Assembly (NCBI GenBank): GCA_002746305.1
Contig: NVWV01000004.1
Coordinates: 186,001 to 250,000, forward strand
Source of the DNA: Bacteroidota bacterium
Lineage (GTDB): Bacteria > Bacteroidota > Bacteroidia > NS11-12g > UBA9320
Reading direction: 5' to 3'
DNA length: 64,000 nucleotides
The notes under the pieces are model-generated. The model was not told the DNA's origin and ran no database searches. It was given only the letters and a program-made list of their open reading frames with translations. Every line of letters starts with the position of its first letter. Position 1 is the stretch's first letter. Made by a program: the position numbers and the translations under genes. Positions 18,785 to 28,250 of the stretch are shown here, piece after piece.

Positions 18785-21640
18785 ATGTATAAAGAACACT
18801 TTTCTGATAGGCACAATAGCATTTCTTTGGCAGAAGAAAAAGACATGCTTCAAACCTTAGGTTGTACAGATATTGAGCAACTTATTTCTAAAACAATTCC
18901 AGCAGAAATTAGACTCAAAAAAGAGCTTAATTTAGATGAAGCATTGACTGAAGTGGAGCTATTGGCCAAGCTTAAGGAAATTGGAGATAAGAATATTGTA
19001 GCAAAGAATTATATCGGAATGGGATATTATGGCACACATACCCCTAAGGTGATTCTTAGAAATATTTTAGAGAACCCAGGATGGTATACCCAATATACTC
19101 CCTATCAGGCTGAAATTGCTCAAGGAAGGTTAGAAGCATTACTCAATTTTCAAACTATGGTAATGGATCTTACTGGGATGGAAATGGCTAACGCAAGTTT
19201 GCTAGATGAGGCAACAGCGGCAGCTGAGGCGATGGCCATGTTGCTTTCTGCTAAAAAGAAAAATATTGGAAACAAGTTCTTTGTTTCTGACAAGGCGTTT
19301 CCTCAAACAATTGATGTTTTGGAAACTAGAGCTGAACCTATGGGTGTTGAAATAGTAAAAGGTAACCCCTTTGAAGTTCAATTTTCGGAAGAATACTTCG
19401 GTGTGTTTGTACAATATCCCAATGGAGAAGGAGCAGTAGAGGATTATGCAGAAATGACCTCTCGAGCTCTTGAGTTTGGAGTAAAAACAGTAGTTGCTGC
19501 GGATATACTTTCGTTGACATTACTTAAAGCTCCAGGAGAATGGGGTGCTGAAGTGGTGGTAGGTAGTACGCAGAGATTTGGTATTCCAATGGGTAATGGT
19601 GGTCCTCATGCGGCTTACTTTGCTACTAAAGAAGAGCATAAAAGAAGACTCCCTGGTAGAATTATAGGAATCTCCAAAGATTCAAATGGGAATCCTGCCC
19701 TTAGAATGGCTTTACAAACACGGGAACAACATATAAAAAGAGATAAGGCAACAAGTAATATTTGTACAGCACAGGCATTACTTGCAATAATGGCAGGAAT
19801 GTATGCGGCTTATCATGGACCTGCTAGACTAAAGAGGATTGCTGAGAAAGTAAATCAGTTGACCAGTATATTGGCTAATAATTTGGTGTCTCTTGGTTAT
19901 AATCTTAAAAACAACAGTGCTTTTGATACACTCTCAGTTACTTTGACTGGGAATACTCAATCTGAACTTAGGAGTCTTCTAGAAACTGAATCAATAAATC
20001 TTCGCTATACAGAAGGTTATGTTGGAATAAGTTTAGATGAAACAACAGAGTTGGAAGATGTAAAAAATCTAGTATCCCTTTTTGCGAAAGCAGCTAATAG
20101 AGAAGTGAATTTTACCGATAAGGTTTCTCAAATGTGGGAGTTAAATCTTAATCGAAATACAGATTATCTAACGCATGAGGTGTTCAATTCATATCATACA
20201 GAGCACGAAATGTTAAGATATCTGAAGTTGTTAGAGAATAGAGATTTATCTCTTGCTCACTCTATGATAGCTCTTGGCAGTTGTACCATGAAATTGAATG
20301 CAACTACAGAGATGATTCCAGTTACATGGGAGTCCTTTGGGAATATTCACCCATTTGCACCAACCTATCAGTTGGAGGGGTATACTCAAATGTTGACTGA
20401 ATTTGAAAGAGACTTATGTGAAATTACAGGTTTTCATAGGGTTAGTCTTCAACCTAATTCTGGAGCTCAAGGAGAATATGCTGGACTAATGACTATTCGA
20501 CAATACTTCTTGGATACCAATCAAGGTCACAGAAATATTGTGGTTATACCAGAATCTGCACATGGAACCAATCCTGCAAGTGCGGTTATGGCAGGAATGA
20601 AAATAGTTATCATTAAATGTCACTCAAATGGATATATCGACTTGGAGGATTTAAAAGCTAAAGTGGAGCTTCACCAAGAGAACCTTGCAGCAGCCATGAT
20701 TACCTATCCAAGTACTAATGGAGTATATGAGGAAACAATAAAAGAAATTACCGCCTTGATTCACCAGAATGGTGGTCAAGTATATATGGATGGTGCTAAT
20801 ATGAATGCACAAGTTGGATATACAAACCCTGCTAATATTGGTGCGGATGTTTGCCATCTTAATTTGCATAAAACATTCTGTATTCCTCATGGAGGGGGAG
20901 GGCCTGGAATGGGACCTATCGGAGTGGCGGAACATCTTAGTCCATATTTACCTGGTCATAGTGTGGTAGCAGGCATAAGTACCGATAAAGGTATGAAAGC
21001 TGTAAGTGCAGCTCCTTATAGTAGTGCAAGTATCCTTTTGATTAGCTATGCCTATATAAAGTTGATGGGTAGAGAGGGCTTAAAAAGGGCAACAGCGACT
21101 GCTATTTTGAATGCTAACTATATGAAGGAGAGACTCTCAGTAGGTTATGATGTGTTATTCTCTGGTAAAAATGGAACGGTAGCACATGAGATGATAGTTG
21201 ACCCTAGACCATTGAAATTAACTTCGGGCATTCAAGTTGAAGATATTGCGAAAAGACTAATTGATTATGGATTTCACGCACCTACAGTTAGTTTTCCAAT
21301 CCCTGGTACCTTAATGATAGAACCTACAGAAAGTGAAAGTAAAGCAGAATTAGATAGGTTCTGTGATGCACTTTTATCTATTAGGGCAGAAATTGCTGAG
21401 ATAGAAAGTGGGGCTGCCGATAGAGAAAATAATGTTCTGAAAAATGCTCCACACACTGCAGCTTCAGTAATAAGCAGTAACTGGAATAAACCGTATTCTC
21501 GAGAAAAAGCAGCGTACCCAGCGGAGTACTTGTTAACCAATAAGTTCTGGTCAAGTGTTGGAAGAGTAGATAATACATATGGAGATAGAAATCTTGTTTG
21601 TAGTTGTCTTCCTCTTTCTGCTTATGCCGAAATGAGTTAA
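18785..21640 (+). CDS. gcvP: Glycine dehydrogenase (decarboxylating), P protein
   Basis: Full-length single-chain P protein of the glycine cleavage system (951 aa). It decarboxylates glycine with PLP and passes the aminomethyl group to lipoyl-GcvH. Seen: '[18 protein letters not shown]', '[20 protein letters not shown]', '[15 protein letters not shown]', and the glycine-rich '[13 protein letters not shown]' just after the PLP lysine, Lys696 in 'LHKTFCIP'. gcvT and gcvH are not adjacent, which is usual in Bacteroidota. The 100-bp leader is too short for a tandem glycine riboswitch and none is seen. Confidence 0.98.
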   Translation: MYKEHFSDRHNSISLAEEKDMLQTLGCTDIEQLISKTIPAEIRLKKELNLDEALTEVELLAKLKEIGDKNIVAKNYIGMGYYGTHTPKVILRNILENPGWYTQYTPYQAEIAQGRLEALLNFQTMVMDLTGMEMANASLLDEATAAAEAMAMLLSAKKKNIGNKFFVSDKAFPQTIDVLETRAEPMGVEIVKGNPFEVQFSEEYFGVFVQYPNGEGAVEDYAEMTSRALEFGVKTVVAADILSLTLLKAPGEWGAEVVVGSTQRFGIPMGNGGPHAAYFATKEEHKRRLPGRIIGISKDSNGNPALRMALQTREQHIKRDKATSNICTAQALLAIMAGMYAAYHGPARLKRIAEKVNQLTSILANNLVSLGYNLKNNSAFDTLSVTLTGNTQSELRSLLETESINLRYTEGYVGISLDETTELEDVKNLVSLFAKAANREVNFTDKVSQMWELNLNRNTDYLTHEVFNSYHTEHEMLRYLKLLENRDLSLAHSMIALGSCTMKLNATTEMIPVTWESFGNIHPFAPTYQLEGYTQMLTEFERDLCEITGFHRVSLQPNSGAQGEYAGLMTIRQYFLDTNQGHRNIVVIPESAHGTNPASAVMAGMKIVIIKCHSNGYIDLEDLKAKVELHQENLAAAMITYPSTNGVYEETIKEITALIHQNGGQVYMDGANMNAQVGYTNPANIGADVCHLNLHKTFCIPHGGGGPGMGPIGVAEHLSPYLPGHSVVAGISTDKGMKAVSAAPYSSASILLISYAYIKLMGREGLKRATATAILNANYMKERLSVGYDVLFSGKNGTVAHEMIVDPRPLKLTSGIQVEDIAKRLIDYGFHAPTVSFPIPGTLMIEPTESESKAELDRFCDALLSIRAEIAEIESGAADRENNVLKNAPHTAASVISSNWNKPYSREKAAYPAEYLLTNKFWSSVGRVDNTYGDRNLVCSCLPLSAYAEMS

Positions 21641-21711
21641 GTCCTCGTGTATCTAAGCAGACTTTTCTACTGAGATTGCAAGAAAATATCTAACTTGGCT
21701 GCATTCTAAGT

Positions 21712-22179
21712 ATGAGCTTAACCTTAATCATTGGTCTTATTCTATTTGGTATTGTACTGATACTTATAGAGATTTTTATTACTCCAGGCTTTGTGATAGG
21801 TCTATTGGGGCTGATATCTTTGGGTGTAGGAATAGCAAATACATATAAAGAGTTTGGTTCTACCAATGGGAATATAGCCCTTGTAAGTACTGTTGTTTTT
21901 CTTGCAATTACGATAACTTTAGCCTTTAGAAATGGGGCATGGGATCGGTTTGCAATTGAAGAAGTAATAGATGGAAAGGCCAATAACTTGCATGAGTTAT
22001 TAATAGAAATTGGTGATACAGGAAAGACCCTTAGTGCTCTACGACCAACAGGTACCGCCTTGATTAATGATCAAAAGGTGGAGGTAATTGTAGAAGGTGA
22101 TTTTATCTTAGCCAATGAAAAAATTGAAGTGATTAAAAAAGTTCAAAATAAGATTTACATAAAAAAACTAAAAACATAA
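21712..22179 (+). CDS. Short NfeD-like membrane protein
   Basis: A 155-residue protein with two or three N-terminal hydrophobic segments ('[20 protein letters not shown]', '[17 protein letters not shown]', '[18 protein letters not shown]') and a C-terminal OB-fold ('[20 protein letters not shown]', '[20 protein letters not shown]'). This is the short NfeD form lacking the serine-protease domain, which pairs with flotillins. It ends 2 bp before floA, so the two form an operon acting in membrane microdomain organisation. Confidence 0.92.
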   Translation: MSLTLIIGLILFGIVLILIEIFITPGFVIGLLGLISLGVGIANTYKEFGSTNGNIALVSTVVFLAITITLAFRNGAWDRFAIEEVIDGKANNLHELLIEIGDTGKTLSALRPTGTALINDQKVEVIVEGDFILANEKIEVIKKVQNKIYIKKLKT

Positions 22180-22181
22180 AT

Positions 22182-23153
22182 ATGCAAGAGTTATTAATAC
22201 CAGCAGTGATTGTAGTCGTTGTACTATTCATTTTCTTTTATTTCGTGCCGCTTGGACTTTGGGTTACCGCTCAAGTATCTATTAAGGGACCAAGTGTTAG
22301 TATTATTCAACTGATATTTATGCGAATCAGAAAAGTGCCACCTTCATTGGTCATTAACGCTTTGATTACGGGCAATAAAGCAGGAATACCTATTACCGCA
22401 AATGAACTTGAAACTCACTATATGGCAGGAGGGAATATAAACAATGTTGTAAAGGCATTAATTTCTGCTGATAAAGCTAATATTCCACTGGCATTTAACA
22501 ATGCAGCTGCCATTGATTTGGCAGGAAGGGATGTTGCTGATGCGGTGCAGTTATCTGTAAATCCTAGAGTTATCAATACTCCACCAGTTGCAGCAGTAGC
22601 AAAAGATGGTATCCAACTAATTGCGAAGGCAAGAGTTACTGTAAGAGCAAATATTGCTCAGTTAGTAGGTGGTGCCGGTGAAGATACTATTTTAGCTAGA
22701 GTAGGTGAGGGTATAGTAACCACAATTGGTTCTTCAAAAAGTCACAAAGCGGTTTTAGAGAATCCAGATATGATTTCAAAAACGGTATTGTCAAAAGGAC
22801 TGGATGCAGGTACTGCATTTGAGATATTATCCATTGATATAGCGGATATTGACATAGGAAAGAATATTGGTGCTGAATTACAAATTGATCAGGCAAATGC
22901 TGATCTTAAAGTTGCAAATGCTAGGGCAGAAGAGCGTAGAGCAATGGCAGTAGCTGAAGAGCAAGAAATGAAGGCAAAAGCACAGGATGCACGAGCTCTT
23001 GTAATACTTGCTGAAGCTGAAATTCCAAAAGCAATGGCTGAGGCCTTTAGAAGTGGTAATTTGGGAATTATGGATTACTACAAAATAAAAAATATAGAGG
23101 CTGATACAGATATGCGTGATAGTATTTCAAAGCCAGGACGTAAAAAGAAGTAA
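22182..23153 (+). CDS. floA: Flotillin-like protein FloA
   Basis: FloA/UPF0365 family (323 aa). One N-terminal hydrophobic hairpin or TM ('[20 protein letters not shown]') is followed by an SPFH core ('[20 protein letters not shown]', '[20 protein letters not shown]', '[20 protein letters not shown]') and an Ala/Glu-rich coiled coil ('[20 protein letters not shown]'). These proteins scaffold detergent-resistant membrane domains. Paired with the short NfeD gene upstream. A strong intrinsic terminator follows. Confidence 0.96.
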   Translation: MQELLIPAVIVVVVLFIFFYFVPLGLWVTAQVSIKGPSVSIIQLIFMRIRKVPPSLVINALITGNKAGIPITANELETHYMAGGNINNVVKALISADKANIPLAFNNAAAIDLAGRDVADAVQLSVNPRVINTPPVAAVAKDGIQLIAKARVTVRANIAQLVGGAGEDTILARVGEGIVTTIGSSKSHKAVLENPDMISKTVLSKGLDAGTAFEILSIDIADIDIGKNIGAELQIDQANADLKVANARAEERRAMAVAEEQEMKAKAQDARALVILAEAEIPKAMAEAFRSGNLGIMDYYKIKNIEADTDMRDSISKPGRKKK

Positions 23154-23175
23154 ACTTAAGTTTTGATAAAATAGT

Positions 23176-23203
23176 AAAGAGCTGCTTCGGTAGCTCTTTT
23201 TTT
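23176..23203 (+). terminator. Rho-independent terminator after floA
   Basis: AAAGAGCTGC, loop TTCG, GTAGCTCTTT (23176-23199): a 10-bp stem with one G-T pair, closed by a stable cUUCGg-type tetraloop and followed by a T-run to 23203. It ends the nfeD-floA unit 23 bp after the stop. Its A-run on the other strand could also help end the convergent TonB-receptor transcript, which stops at 23206. Confidence 0.9.
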
Positions 23204-23205
23204 GT

Positions 23206-25599
23206 TTAAAAACTACCTTTAAATGATAGGATTATATTACGACCGGAGGCTGTAATCCCAGATCCATAAGGTCTATATCGTTTGTCCAGTATGTTTTCTA
23301 TTCCAAGATTAAATAGTAATCTATTTGTTGGTTGATATGATGCTCTGGCATTTAGTGTAATCCAAGCAGGAGAGAAGGGAAGACCGCTTTCATCTTTGGC
23401 ATATAAGTAACTATCATTTTGCTCACTCTTAGTGAATTGACTATTGTTAAACTCTTGATTGTAAATAGAGTACATGGTGCCAATCCACTTCTTGTGTTTG
23501 TATTCAATATTGGTTCCGCCAAAATTAGGTGTGATATGGCGAATGGGATCTCCATTGCTCGAACTACTCTGTAAAATGGTATAGCTAGAGTTAATAGTAA
23601 TAACTTCGCTTAATAAGTAGCTAAGTGAAAATTGGGTGCCATATACGGTAGCATAGTCTTGGTTAGATAAGGTCTGAACCTGACTCAAAACGCCATCATA
23701 AATTATACTGTCTTGATCATTTATTGTAGAATTTACAATGCCAATAGCACTGTTTAAATAGGTGTAAAATAATGAAACACTAGTTTTTAGTTTTTTAGCA
23801 AAAATGTAGTCTAAATTAATCTCCCCATTGTAAGCATATTCAGGTTTAAGAGCAGCATTAGGAACAATTACAAATCCGGGGTTTCTGTCAAATACCTTTG
23901 AAATATCGTCAATATTGGGTGACCGAAATGCTGTTGAGGTTACAACTCCAATATTTCCCGTTTTAAGTTTAAATACATGTGAAATAGAACCTGTTAGAGC
24001 TTGATTATCACTTTTAATTGATGTTACAGGGAAATTAAAAAAAGTTTCATCTAGTTTTCCATTAGTAGTTACGAAGTTGTAGCGAAGACCTGCTTCTGTT
24101 TTGTACCATTTTTTCCATTTACGTAAAAAATTAAAGTACGCACCCGATGACGCCCAAGTTGAGCCATCGGGGTATCGGCTAGATGTTACAGATGTTGTGC
24201 CATTGGTAAGATCAAGAATTGATCCCTCACTGCTTACGGTGTTAAAGATGTACTCGACACCGTAGTTTAATTTAGTCCTGAAATTCAAGCTCTTTTCAAA
24301 ATCAAGATTAGCACTCCATGCAGAAACTTGTTCTTCTCTAATCCTTAGATTTAGACTGTTGAATTTACGGTCATTTCTACTTTCTTCAAATTGTTGATTT
24401 GCCAATGTTATCCTAAAGCTATCTGCAAACCAAGGTTTTGTATAGTTTAAGGTTAAGCTATTCATCATCCATTTTTGTGGTCCATAGTACCAGTCGCCAT
24501 TTTTTAGGGTATCGTTAGAGGAGCGTTGAAGTAGGCGATCATATCTCGGAACAACAGAGGTTGTGCTAAAATTAAATCCGTAGTCCAAACGTAAGTGATT
24601 ACTGGGTTTGTAACTTAGCTTTTGTAGGAAATTAAACTGAGAGTAGCCACTATATACCTGTCGATTTTGATTTGAATTAGTTACTAGTGAATCTCTATTG
24701 TCTATAAGAACTACATAGTCTGGTCTGGTGTACTCGCTGGGGCCATTTTTACCCATAACAAGATCCCCAAAGTTATTGAAAGTGATACTAGAGGATGAAG
24801 CCAGTTTTTGGCTACCCACGTGGAAGTCTACATGCCACGTCTTTTCTCTACTGGCTGAACTGTATCTTAGATTAACATTCCCATTAAATAATAAAGGGAT
24901 ACTATCAGAGAATTTAGGCTGAAAAGTCTGAAAACTTAAAACGCCACCTATAGCGTCACTCCCATAAAATTGACTCGCGGGACCAAAAATAACTTCTGTG
25001 GACTCAATGGTGAAAGGATCAATGGAGAGTACATTTTGTACGTTACCTTCACGAAAAATTGCAGTGTTCATCCTGACTCCATCTACGACCAATAGAATCC
25101 TATTTGTAGCAAACCCCCGAATCATTGGACTCCCACCACCTAACTGACTTTTTTGGATATAAACTTTGTTCTCTAAATTGAGCAGATCCGCTGCCGTTTG
25201 AGGCTGGTACAACTGAATTTTATTCTTAGAAATAAGGTCGATTTTAGATGCTATTTCACTTGATAATTTTGCTCGTCCTCTGGGAAAAACTATGATAGTC
25301 TTAAAAGTATTGGTCTTTTTAGTCAGTATGATGGTACTTCCATCTTCAAGTAAATCTGCAGTAATGTTTTTAGTATAGAAGCTATTGTGCGATAGTGTCC
25401 AAGTGTCTAATTTAATAAAAGAAACGTCTACATTAATGATTCCCTGATCCTCAGAAACACCTATAAAATTAGAGCCGTCAAAAAGCTGAACTCCAGAAAT
25501 AGGATTGAGATTCTTATCTACAACCTTTATTTGGCCAAGAGTTCCTAGGCTACAAAGTAAGATAAGAGACAATATTGTAAGACGGATTTTACTTATCAA
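23206..25599 (-). CDS. TonB-dependent outer-membrane receptor
   Basis: A 797-residue receptor: signal peptide ('ILLCSLGTLGQ'), short carboxypeptidase-regulatory-like segment (residues ~25-95), plug ('QTAADLLNLENKVYIQKSQL', 'GGGSPMIRGFATNRILLVVD', 'IFGPASQFYGSDAIGGVLSF') and a 22-strand barrel ending 'ILSFKGSF'. The plug sequence and 'TAFRSPNIDD...NPGFVIVPN' resemble the haem/vitamin-type receptors with FRAP/NPNL boxes, so haem or a metal complex is possible; the substrate is not proven. No SusD partner is adjacent, which argues against a polysaccharide locus. It is convergent with floA and divergent from the YceI genes. Confidence 0.93.
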   Translation of the reverse strand: MISKIRLTILSLILLCSLGTLGQIKVVDKNLNPISGVQLFDGSNFIGVSEDQGIINVDVSFIKLDTWTLSHNSFYTKNITADLLEDGSTIILTKKTNTFKTIIVFPRGRAKLSSEIASKIDLISKNKIQLYQPQTAADLLNLENKVYIQKSQLGGGSPMIRGFATNRILLVVDGVRMNTAIFREGNVQNVLSIDPFTIESTEVIFGPASQFYGSDAIGGVLSFQTFQPKFSDSIPLLFNGNVNLRYSSASREKTWHVDFHVGSQKLASSSSITFNNFGDLVMGKNGPSEYTRPDYVVLIDNRDSLVTNSNQNRQVYSGYSQFNFLQKLSYKPSNHLRLDYGFNFSTTSVVPRYDRLLQRSSNDTLKNGDWYYGPQKWMMNSLTLNYTKPWFADSFRITLANQQFEESRNDRKFNSLNLRIREEQVSAWSANLDFEKSLNFRTKLNYGVEYIFNTVSSEGSILDLTNGTTSVTSSRYPDGSTWASSGAYFNFLRKWKKWYKTEAGLRYNFVTTNGKLDETFFNFPVTSIKSDNQALTGSISHVFKLKTGNIGVVTSTAFRSPNIDDISKVFDRNPGFVIVPNAALKPEYAYNGEINLDYIFAKKLKTSVSLFYTYLNSAIGIVNSTINDQDSIIYDGVLSQVQTLSNQDYATVYGTQFSLSYLLSEVITINSSYTILQSSSSNGDPIRHITPNFGGTNIEYKHKKWIGTMYSIYNQEFNNSQFTKSEQNDSYLYAKDESGLPFSPAWITLNARASYQPTNRLLFNLGIENILDKRYRPYGSGITASGRNIILSFKGSF

Positions 25600-25651
25600 G
25601 CTGCAAGTTTAATCTTATCAGAACAAAAAATATTCCTTAATTTTAAAACTA

Positions 25652-25685
25652 TTGTTACAAATAGATGTTTATACATATAAATTTG
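25652..25685 (+). promoter_or_regulatory. Bacteroidota-type promoter of the first YceI gene
   Basis: TTG at 25652-25654, 23-nt spacer, then TAAATTTG at 25678-25685, matching TTG-N17-23-TAnnTTTG. Transcription would start around 25691, leaving a short leader before ATG 25708. Called from consensus only. Confidence 0.45.
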
Positions 25686-25707
25686 CTAATCAAAATATAA
25701 AACAATA

Positions 25708-26337
25708 ATGAAAAAAGTATTCTTACTTACAACAATCGCGGCTTTATTTATGGCTTGCGGAAGCCCAAGTGCTTCAACTGAGGCTAATGAAGCACAAGAA
25801 GTAGCAGAAGCTACAGAGACTAATGTAACTTACACAGTAAATGCTACTGAAAGTACAGTTATTTGGAAAGGAACCAAGCCAGCAGGTGATGCTCATACAG
25901 GTACTGTGGCTATAGCAAAGGGTGTGATTTCAACTGAAGAAGGTATGGTAACAGCAGGTAACTTTGTTATGAATCTTGCTGACTTGAAAATTACAGATGA
26001 AGGAATGGACGAGGAAACTCAAGGTAAATTAGTTGGTCATCTAAGTACTGGAGACTTCTTTGAAGTAGAAAAGTATCCTAATGCATCTTTTGAAATTACG
26101 TCAACTACTGCAGATAGTTTAACAGGTAACTTAACTATTAAGGAAGTTAGTAAGTCTATTACAGTTCCATATTTCTTTCAATCTGAAGGTGAAACAGCAA
26201 CAGCTACTACTAGCTTCTCCATTGATAGAACATTATGGGGAATTACTTTTAACAGCGGAAACTTCTTCCAAGATTTAGGTGATTACATGATTGATGATGC
26301 TATTCAGTTTGATGTAACGTTAAAGGCAACTAAATAA
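25708..26337 (+). CDS. YceI family lipoprotein (copy 1)
   Basis: A 209-residue lipoprotein: signal peptide with lipobox 'LFMAC', Thr/Glu-rich linker, then the YceI lipocalin-like domain ('VIWKGTKPAGDAHTGTVAIA', 'LVGHLSTGDFFEVEKYPNAS', 'TSFSIDRTLWGITFNSG'). YceI proteins bind isoprenoid-type lipids, and some are base- or stress-induced. It is the first of a tandem pair with 26422. An own promoter and terminator are visible, so it is probably transcribed separately. Confidence 0.93.
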   Translation: MKKVFLLTTIAALFMACGSPSASTEANEAQEVAEATETNVTYTVNATESTVIWKGTKPAGDAHTGTVAIAKGVISTEEGMVTAGNFVMNLADLKITDEGMDEETQGKLVGHLSTGDFFEVEKYPNASFEITSTTADSLTGNLTIKEVSKSITVPYFFQSEGETATATTSFSIDRTLWGITFNSGNFFQDLGDYMIDDAIQFDVTLKATK

Positions 26338-26370
26338 GAAATTTTTTAATAGAGCAATTTTAAAATAGAT

Positions 26371-26403
26371 AAGCTGCAAGATTAATTTCTTGCAGCTTTT
26401 TTT
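26371..26403 (+). terminator. Rho-independent terminator between the YceI copies
   Basis: AAGCTGCAAG (26371-26380), loop ATTAATTT, CTTGCAGCTT (26389-26398), then T-run to 26403: a perfect 10-bp stem. It lies between the stop of copy 1 and the start of copy 2, so copy 2 would need read-through or its own promoter close to 26400. Confidence 0.9.
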
Positions 26404-26421
26404 AGTTCTTATTTTGCAGAG

Positions 26422-27069
26422 ATGAAGAAAGCGATTTTATACTCTACTGTATTTAGTTTATTAGTGTACACTGTGGTGTCGTGTAAAACGAAACAGACTT
26501 CTGTAATAAACAAAGTGGGTGAGGCTCAAGAGTTGATGAGAATGAAAAAATCGTATGATATATATACGGTTGATGTCGTTCAAAGTAAAGTTAATTGGAA
26601 AGGCTCAAAGCCAGCGGGGAACTATCATAAAGGGAGCATTGCCATAGAAAAAGGACAGATAGGTTTAGAGAAGGGGAAAATCAAGGCTGGGACTTTTGTT
26701 TTGGATATGAACACGATTGCTATAACAGGTAATATCATGGATGATCAAATGAAATCTAAATTGGTAGGTCATCTGAATAGCCAGGATTTTTTTGAAGTAG
26801 AAAAGCATCCAGATGCGTCTTTTGAAATCACCTCAACGACATCAGATAGTTTAACCGGTAATTTGACCATTAAAAGTATTTCTAGGTCTATTACCGTGCC
26901 CTATGTGTATAGAGTAGATGAAAGTGAAGTTTATATAACTTCATCGTTTTCCATTGATAGAACATTATGGGGAATTACATACAGCAGTGGTTCTTACTTT
27001 GATCTTCTGGCCGACTATCTGATTAACGATGACATTGAATTTGAAATAGACCTACAAACTAGGAAATAA
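26422..27069 (+). CDS. YceI family lipoprotein (copy 2)
   Basis: A 215-residue paralogue of 25708: lipobox 'TVVSC', then 'VNWKGSKPAGNYHKGSIAIE', 'LVGHLNSQDFFEVEKHPDAS', 'SSFSIDRTLWGITYSSG'. By eye about half the residues of the YceI domain are identical to copy 1, including the run 'DSLTGNLTIK'. It is therefore a local gene duplication. The linker between lipobox and domain differs from copy 1, suggesting divergence of anchoring or partner. A strong terminator lies just upstream. Confidence 0.93.
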   Translation: MKKAILYSTVFSLLVYTVVSCKTKQTSVINKVGEAQELMRMKKSYDIYTVDVVQSKVNWKGSKPAGNYHKGSIAIEKGQIGLEKGKIKAGTFVLDMNTIAITGNIMDDQMKSKLVGHLNSQDFFEVEKHPDASFEITSTTSDSLTGNLTIKSISRSITVPYVYRVDESEVYITSSFSIDRTLWGITYSSGSYFDLLADYLINDDIEFEIDLQTRK

Positions 27070-27135
27070 AGCTTAACAGAATGTTGAAATTATTTTAGGC
27101 AATACAGAATGCCAATATGCGTTAGATTTGCAGCA

Positions 27136-27312
27136 ATGAAAAAGTATATTCTTTTCTCTGTTCTTGGTTTCTTTGTCTTATCTGGTATATCTGCATGTAA
27201 GGCAAAACATTGTACAGCTATGGACCCTACAATGGAAGGATATAATGCAAAAAAAGACAAGAAGAAACGAGGTAGGCAAGAAGGCCTTTTTGGTAAGCAG
27301 AAAAGGAGATAA
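27136..27312 (+). CDS. Small basic lipoprotein
   Basis: A 58-residue predicted lipoprotein starting at ATG 27136 ('MKKYILFSVLGFFVLSG', lipobox-like 'GISAC'). The upstream ATG at 27109 would put nine residues before the signal peptide and is unlikely. The mature part is short and strongly basic ('KKDKKKRGRQEGLFGKQKRR'). Such small Lys/Arg-rich lipoproteins are common in Bacteroidota and have no assigned function. It follows the second YceI gene by 66 bp and may be co-transcribed. Confidence 0.65.
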   Translation: MKKYILFSVLGFFVLSGISACKAKHCTAMDPTMEGYNAKKDKKKRGRQEGLFGKQKRR

Positions 27313-27329
27313 ATAAATCTTGATTTAGT

Positions 27330-27485
27330 TTATTTCTTGGGTTCTCGTTTCGCCTTCTTCAATGCTTCGCTCAGAAGGTACTCAATTTGTCCATTGGTAC
27401 TCCTAAACTCATCAGCTGCCCATTTTTCAAGAGCTGCTAACATTTTTTCATCTACCCGCAATGCAAATGCTTTTTTCTTAGCCAT
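27330..27485 (-). CDS. Arc-type ribbon-helix-helix DNA-binding protein
   Basis: A 51-residue gene translated by hand. It has 'KKAFALRVDEKMLAALEKWA' followed by 'ADEFRSTNGQIEYLLSEALK', an Arc-family RHH fold: one DNA-contacting strand (FALRVD) and two helices. It ends TAA at 27330. It is last in a same-strand run headed by the SPFH gene, 3 bp after the preceding small gene. In other bacteria Arc-like genes with the same 'EFRS.NGQIEYLL' block are found beside SPFH genes (recollection). It may autoregulate the operon. Confidence 0.85.
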   Translation of the reverse strand: MAKKKAFALRVDEKMLAALEKWAADEFRSTNGQIEYLLSEALKKAKREPKK

Positions 27486-27488
27486 AGG

Positions 27489-27635
27489 CTAGCTTACTTT
27501 TTTCATTAGAACAAGTACTACTGCACCTTCGTTTGAAATACTTACGGCTTCATAGCCATGCGTATTATTCACTCTATCCTCAAATACTTCAAGCTTTTCA
27601 AAAAGATCTTTTCGCAATATTCTGTGCTTCTTCAT
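27489..27635 (-). CDS. 48-residue DUF4177-like protein (b)
   Basis: Hand-translated small gene, ATG 27635 to TAG 27489. The product starts 'MKKHRILRKDLFEKLEVFED' and ends 'GAVVLVLMKKVS'. Pattern: beta strand, amphipathic helix, 'HGYEAVSI', beta strand. It is clearly related to the 50-residue gene 2 bp upstream (shared 'GY.AV.I' and 'V.LM.K'), so the two are tandem paralogues. The layout resembles the DUF4177 family ('..GWELV..'), function unknown. Packing between coupled genes supports real coding. Confidence 0.7.
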   Translation of the reverse strand: MKKHRILRKDLFEKLEVFEDRVNNTHGYEAVSISNEGAVVLVLMKKVS

Positions 27636-27637
27636 AC

Positions 27638-27790
27638 TTAGTGACTTATCTTTTCCATTAACACAATGGTTCCCATATTACCTGCAATGTTAACAGCTTT
27701 ATACCCTTTAGAAGCTTGTTCATTTATACGTTTTTGAAACTTATCCATTGACTCAAAAGCTTTTCCTCTTATGATTACATATTTTTCCAT
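27638..27790 (-). CDS. 50-residue DUF4177-like protein (a)
   Basis: Hand-translated small gene, ATG 27790 to TAA 27638, overlapping the 3' end of the PH-like gene by 16 bp. The product begins 'MEKYVIIRGKAFESMDKFQK' and contains 'SKGYKAVNIAGNMGTIVLME'. Strand-helix-strand layout, no signal peptide, no TM. Paralogue of the next gene. I infer a DUF4177-like fold; the role is unknown. Confidence 0.72.
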   Translation of the reverse strand: MEKYVIIRGKAFESMDKFQKRINEQASKGYKAVNIAGNMGTIVLMEKISH

Positions 27791-28248
27791 TTTTCAATTA
27801 TTTTTTTTAGTTCGTTTTCTTTTTGCGTTCCTATCAGGAACTTTTTTCCACTCTTAAGTTTAATGGCTAATCCAATTCTGCCAGAGGTATTATAAACAGT
27901 ACCATATTTGGTTCCAGTTCGAATTCCCCATCCGCCTACGAAGCCATAGTCTACCACTTCTAGGTTGTCTATTTCTGACCAATTAACCTTCTTTTTGACA
28001 GGCAGGCAAACCATTTCAATACCGTAGTTTGTAATCGTTGTTTTGAGTCTCCAAAACCAAAACCATAAGATTACTACAAGACCAATCAATAGCCAAATCC
28101 AAATTACTACATTAACATGGATTTTAGGATCTTCCCAAGTTTGGTACATACTATAGAGTACGACCAATAGACTTCCGCCCATTATAAGGTGTAACCACCA
28201 TTGTTTAAATTTTTGTTCTTCCTTGAAACTAACGTTTAAGCTAGTCAT
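27775..28248 (-). CDS. Membrane protein with PH-like domain
   Basis: A 157-residue protein with two hydrophobic segments at about residues 22-42 and 47-68 ('LHLIMGGSLLVVLYSMYQTW', 'VVIWIWLLIGLVVILWFWFW') followed by a beta-rich region ('TTITNYGIEMVCLPVKKKVN', 'LAIKLKSGKKFLIGTQKENE') like bacterial PH domains. Probably at the inner membrane with the PH-like part facing the cytoplasm. Start is 2 bp after the SPFH stop, so the two are coupled, and a physical partnership with the SPFH protein is a reasonable inference. No named family is certain. Confidence 0.8.
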   Translation of the reverse strand: MTSLNVSFKEEQKFKQWWLHLIMGGSLLVVLYSMYQTWEDPKIHVNVVIWIWLLIGLVVILWFWFWRLKTTITNYGIEMVCLPVKKKVNWSEIDNLEVVDYGFVGGWGIRTGTKYGTVYNTSGRIGLAIKLKSGKKFLIGTQKENELKKIIEKWKNM

Positions 28249-28250
28249 AG

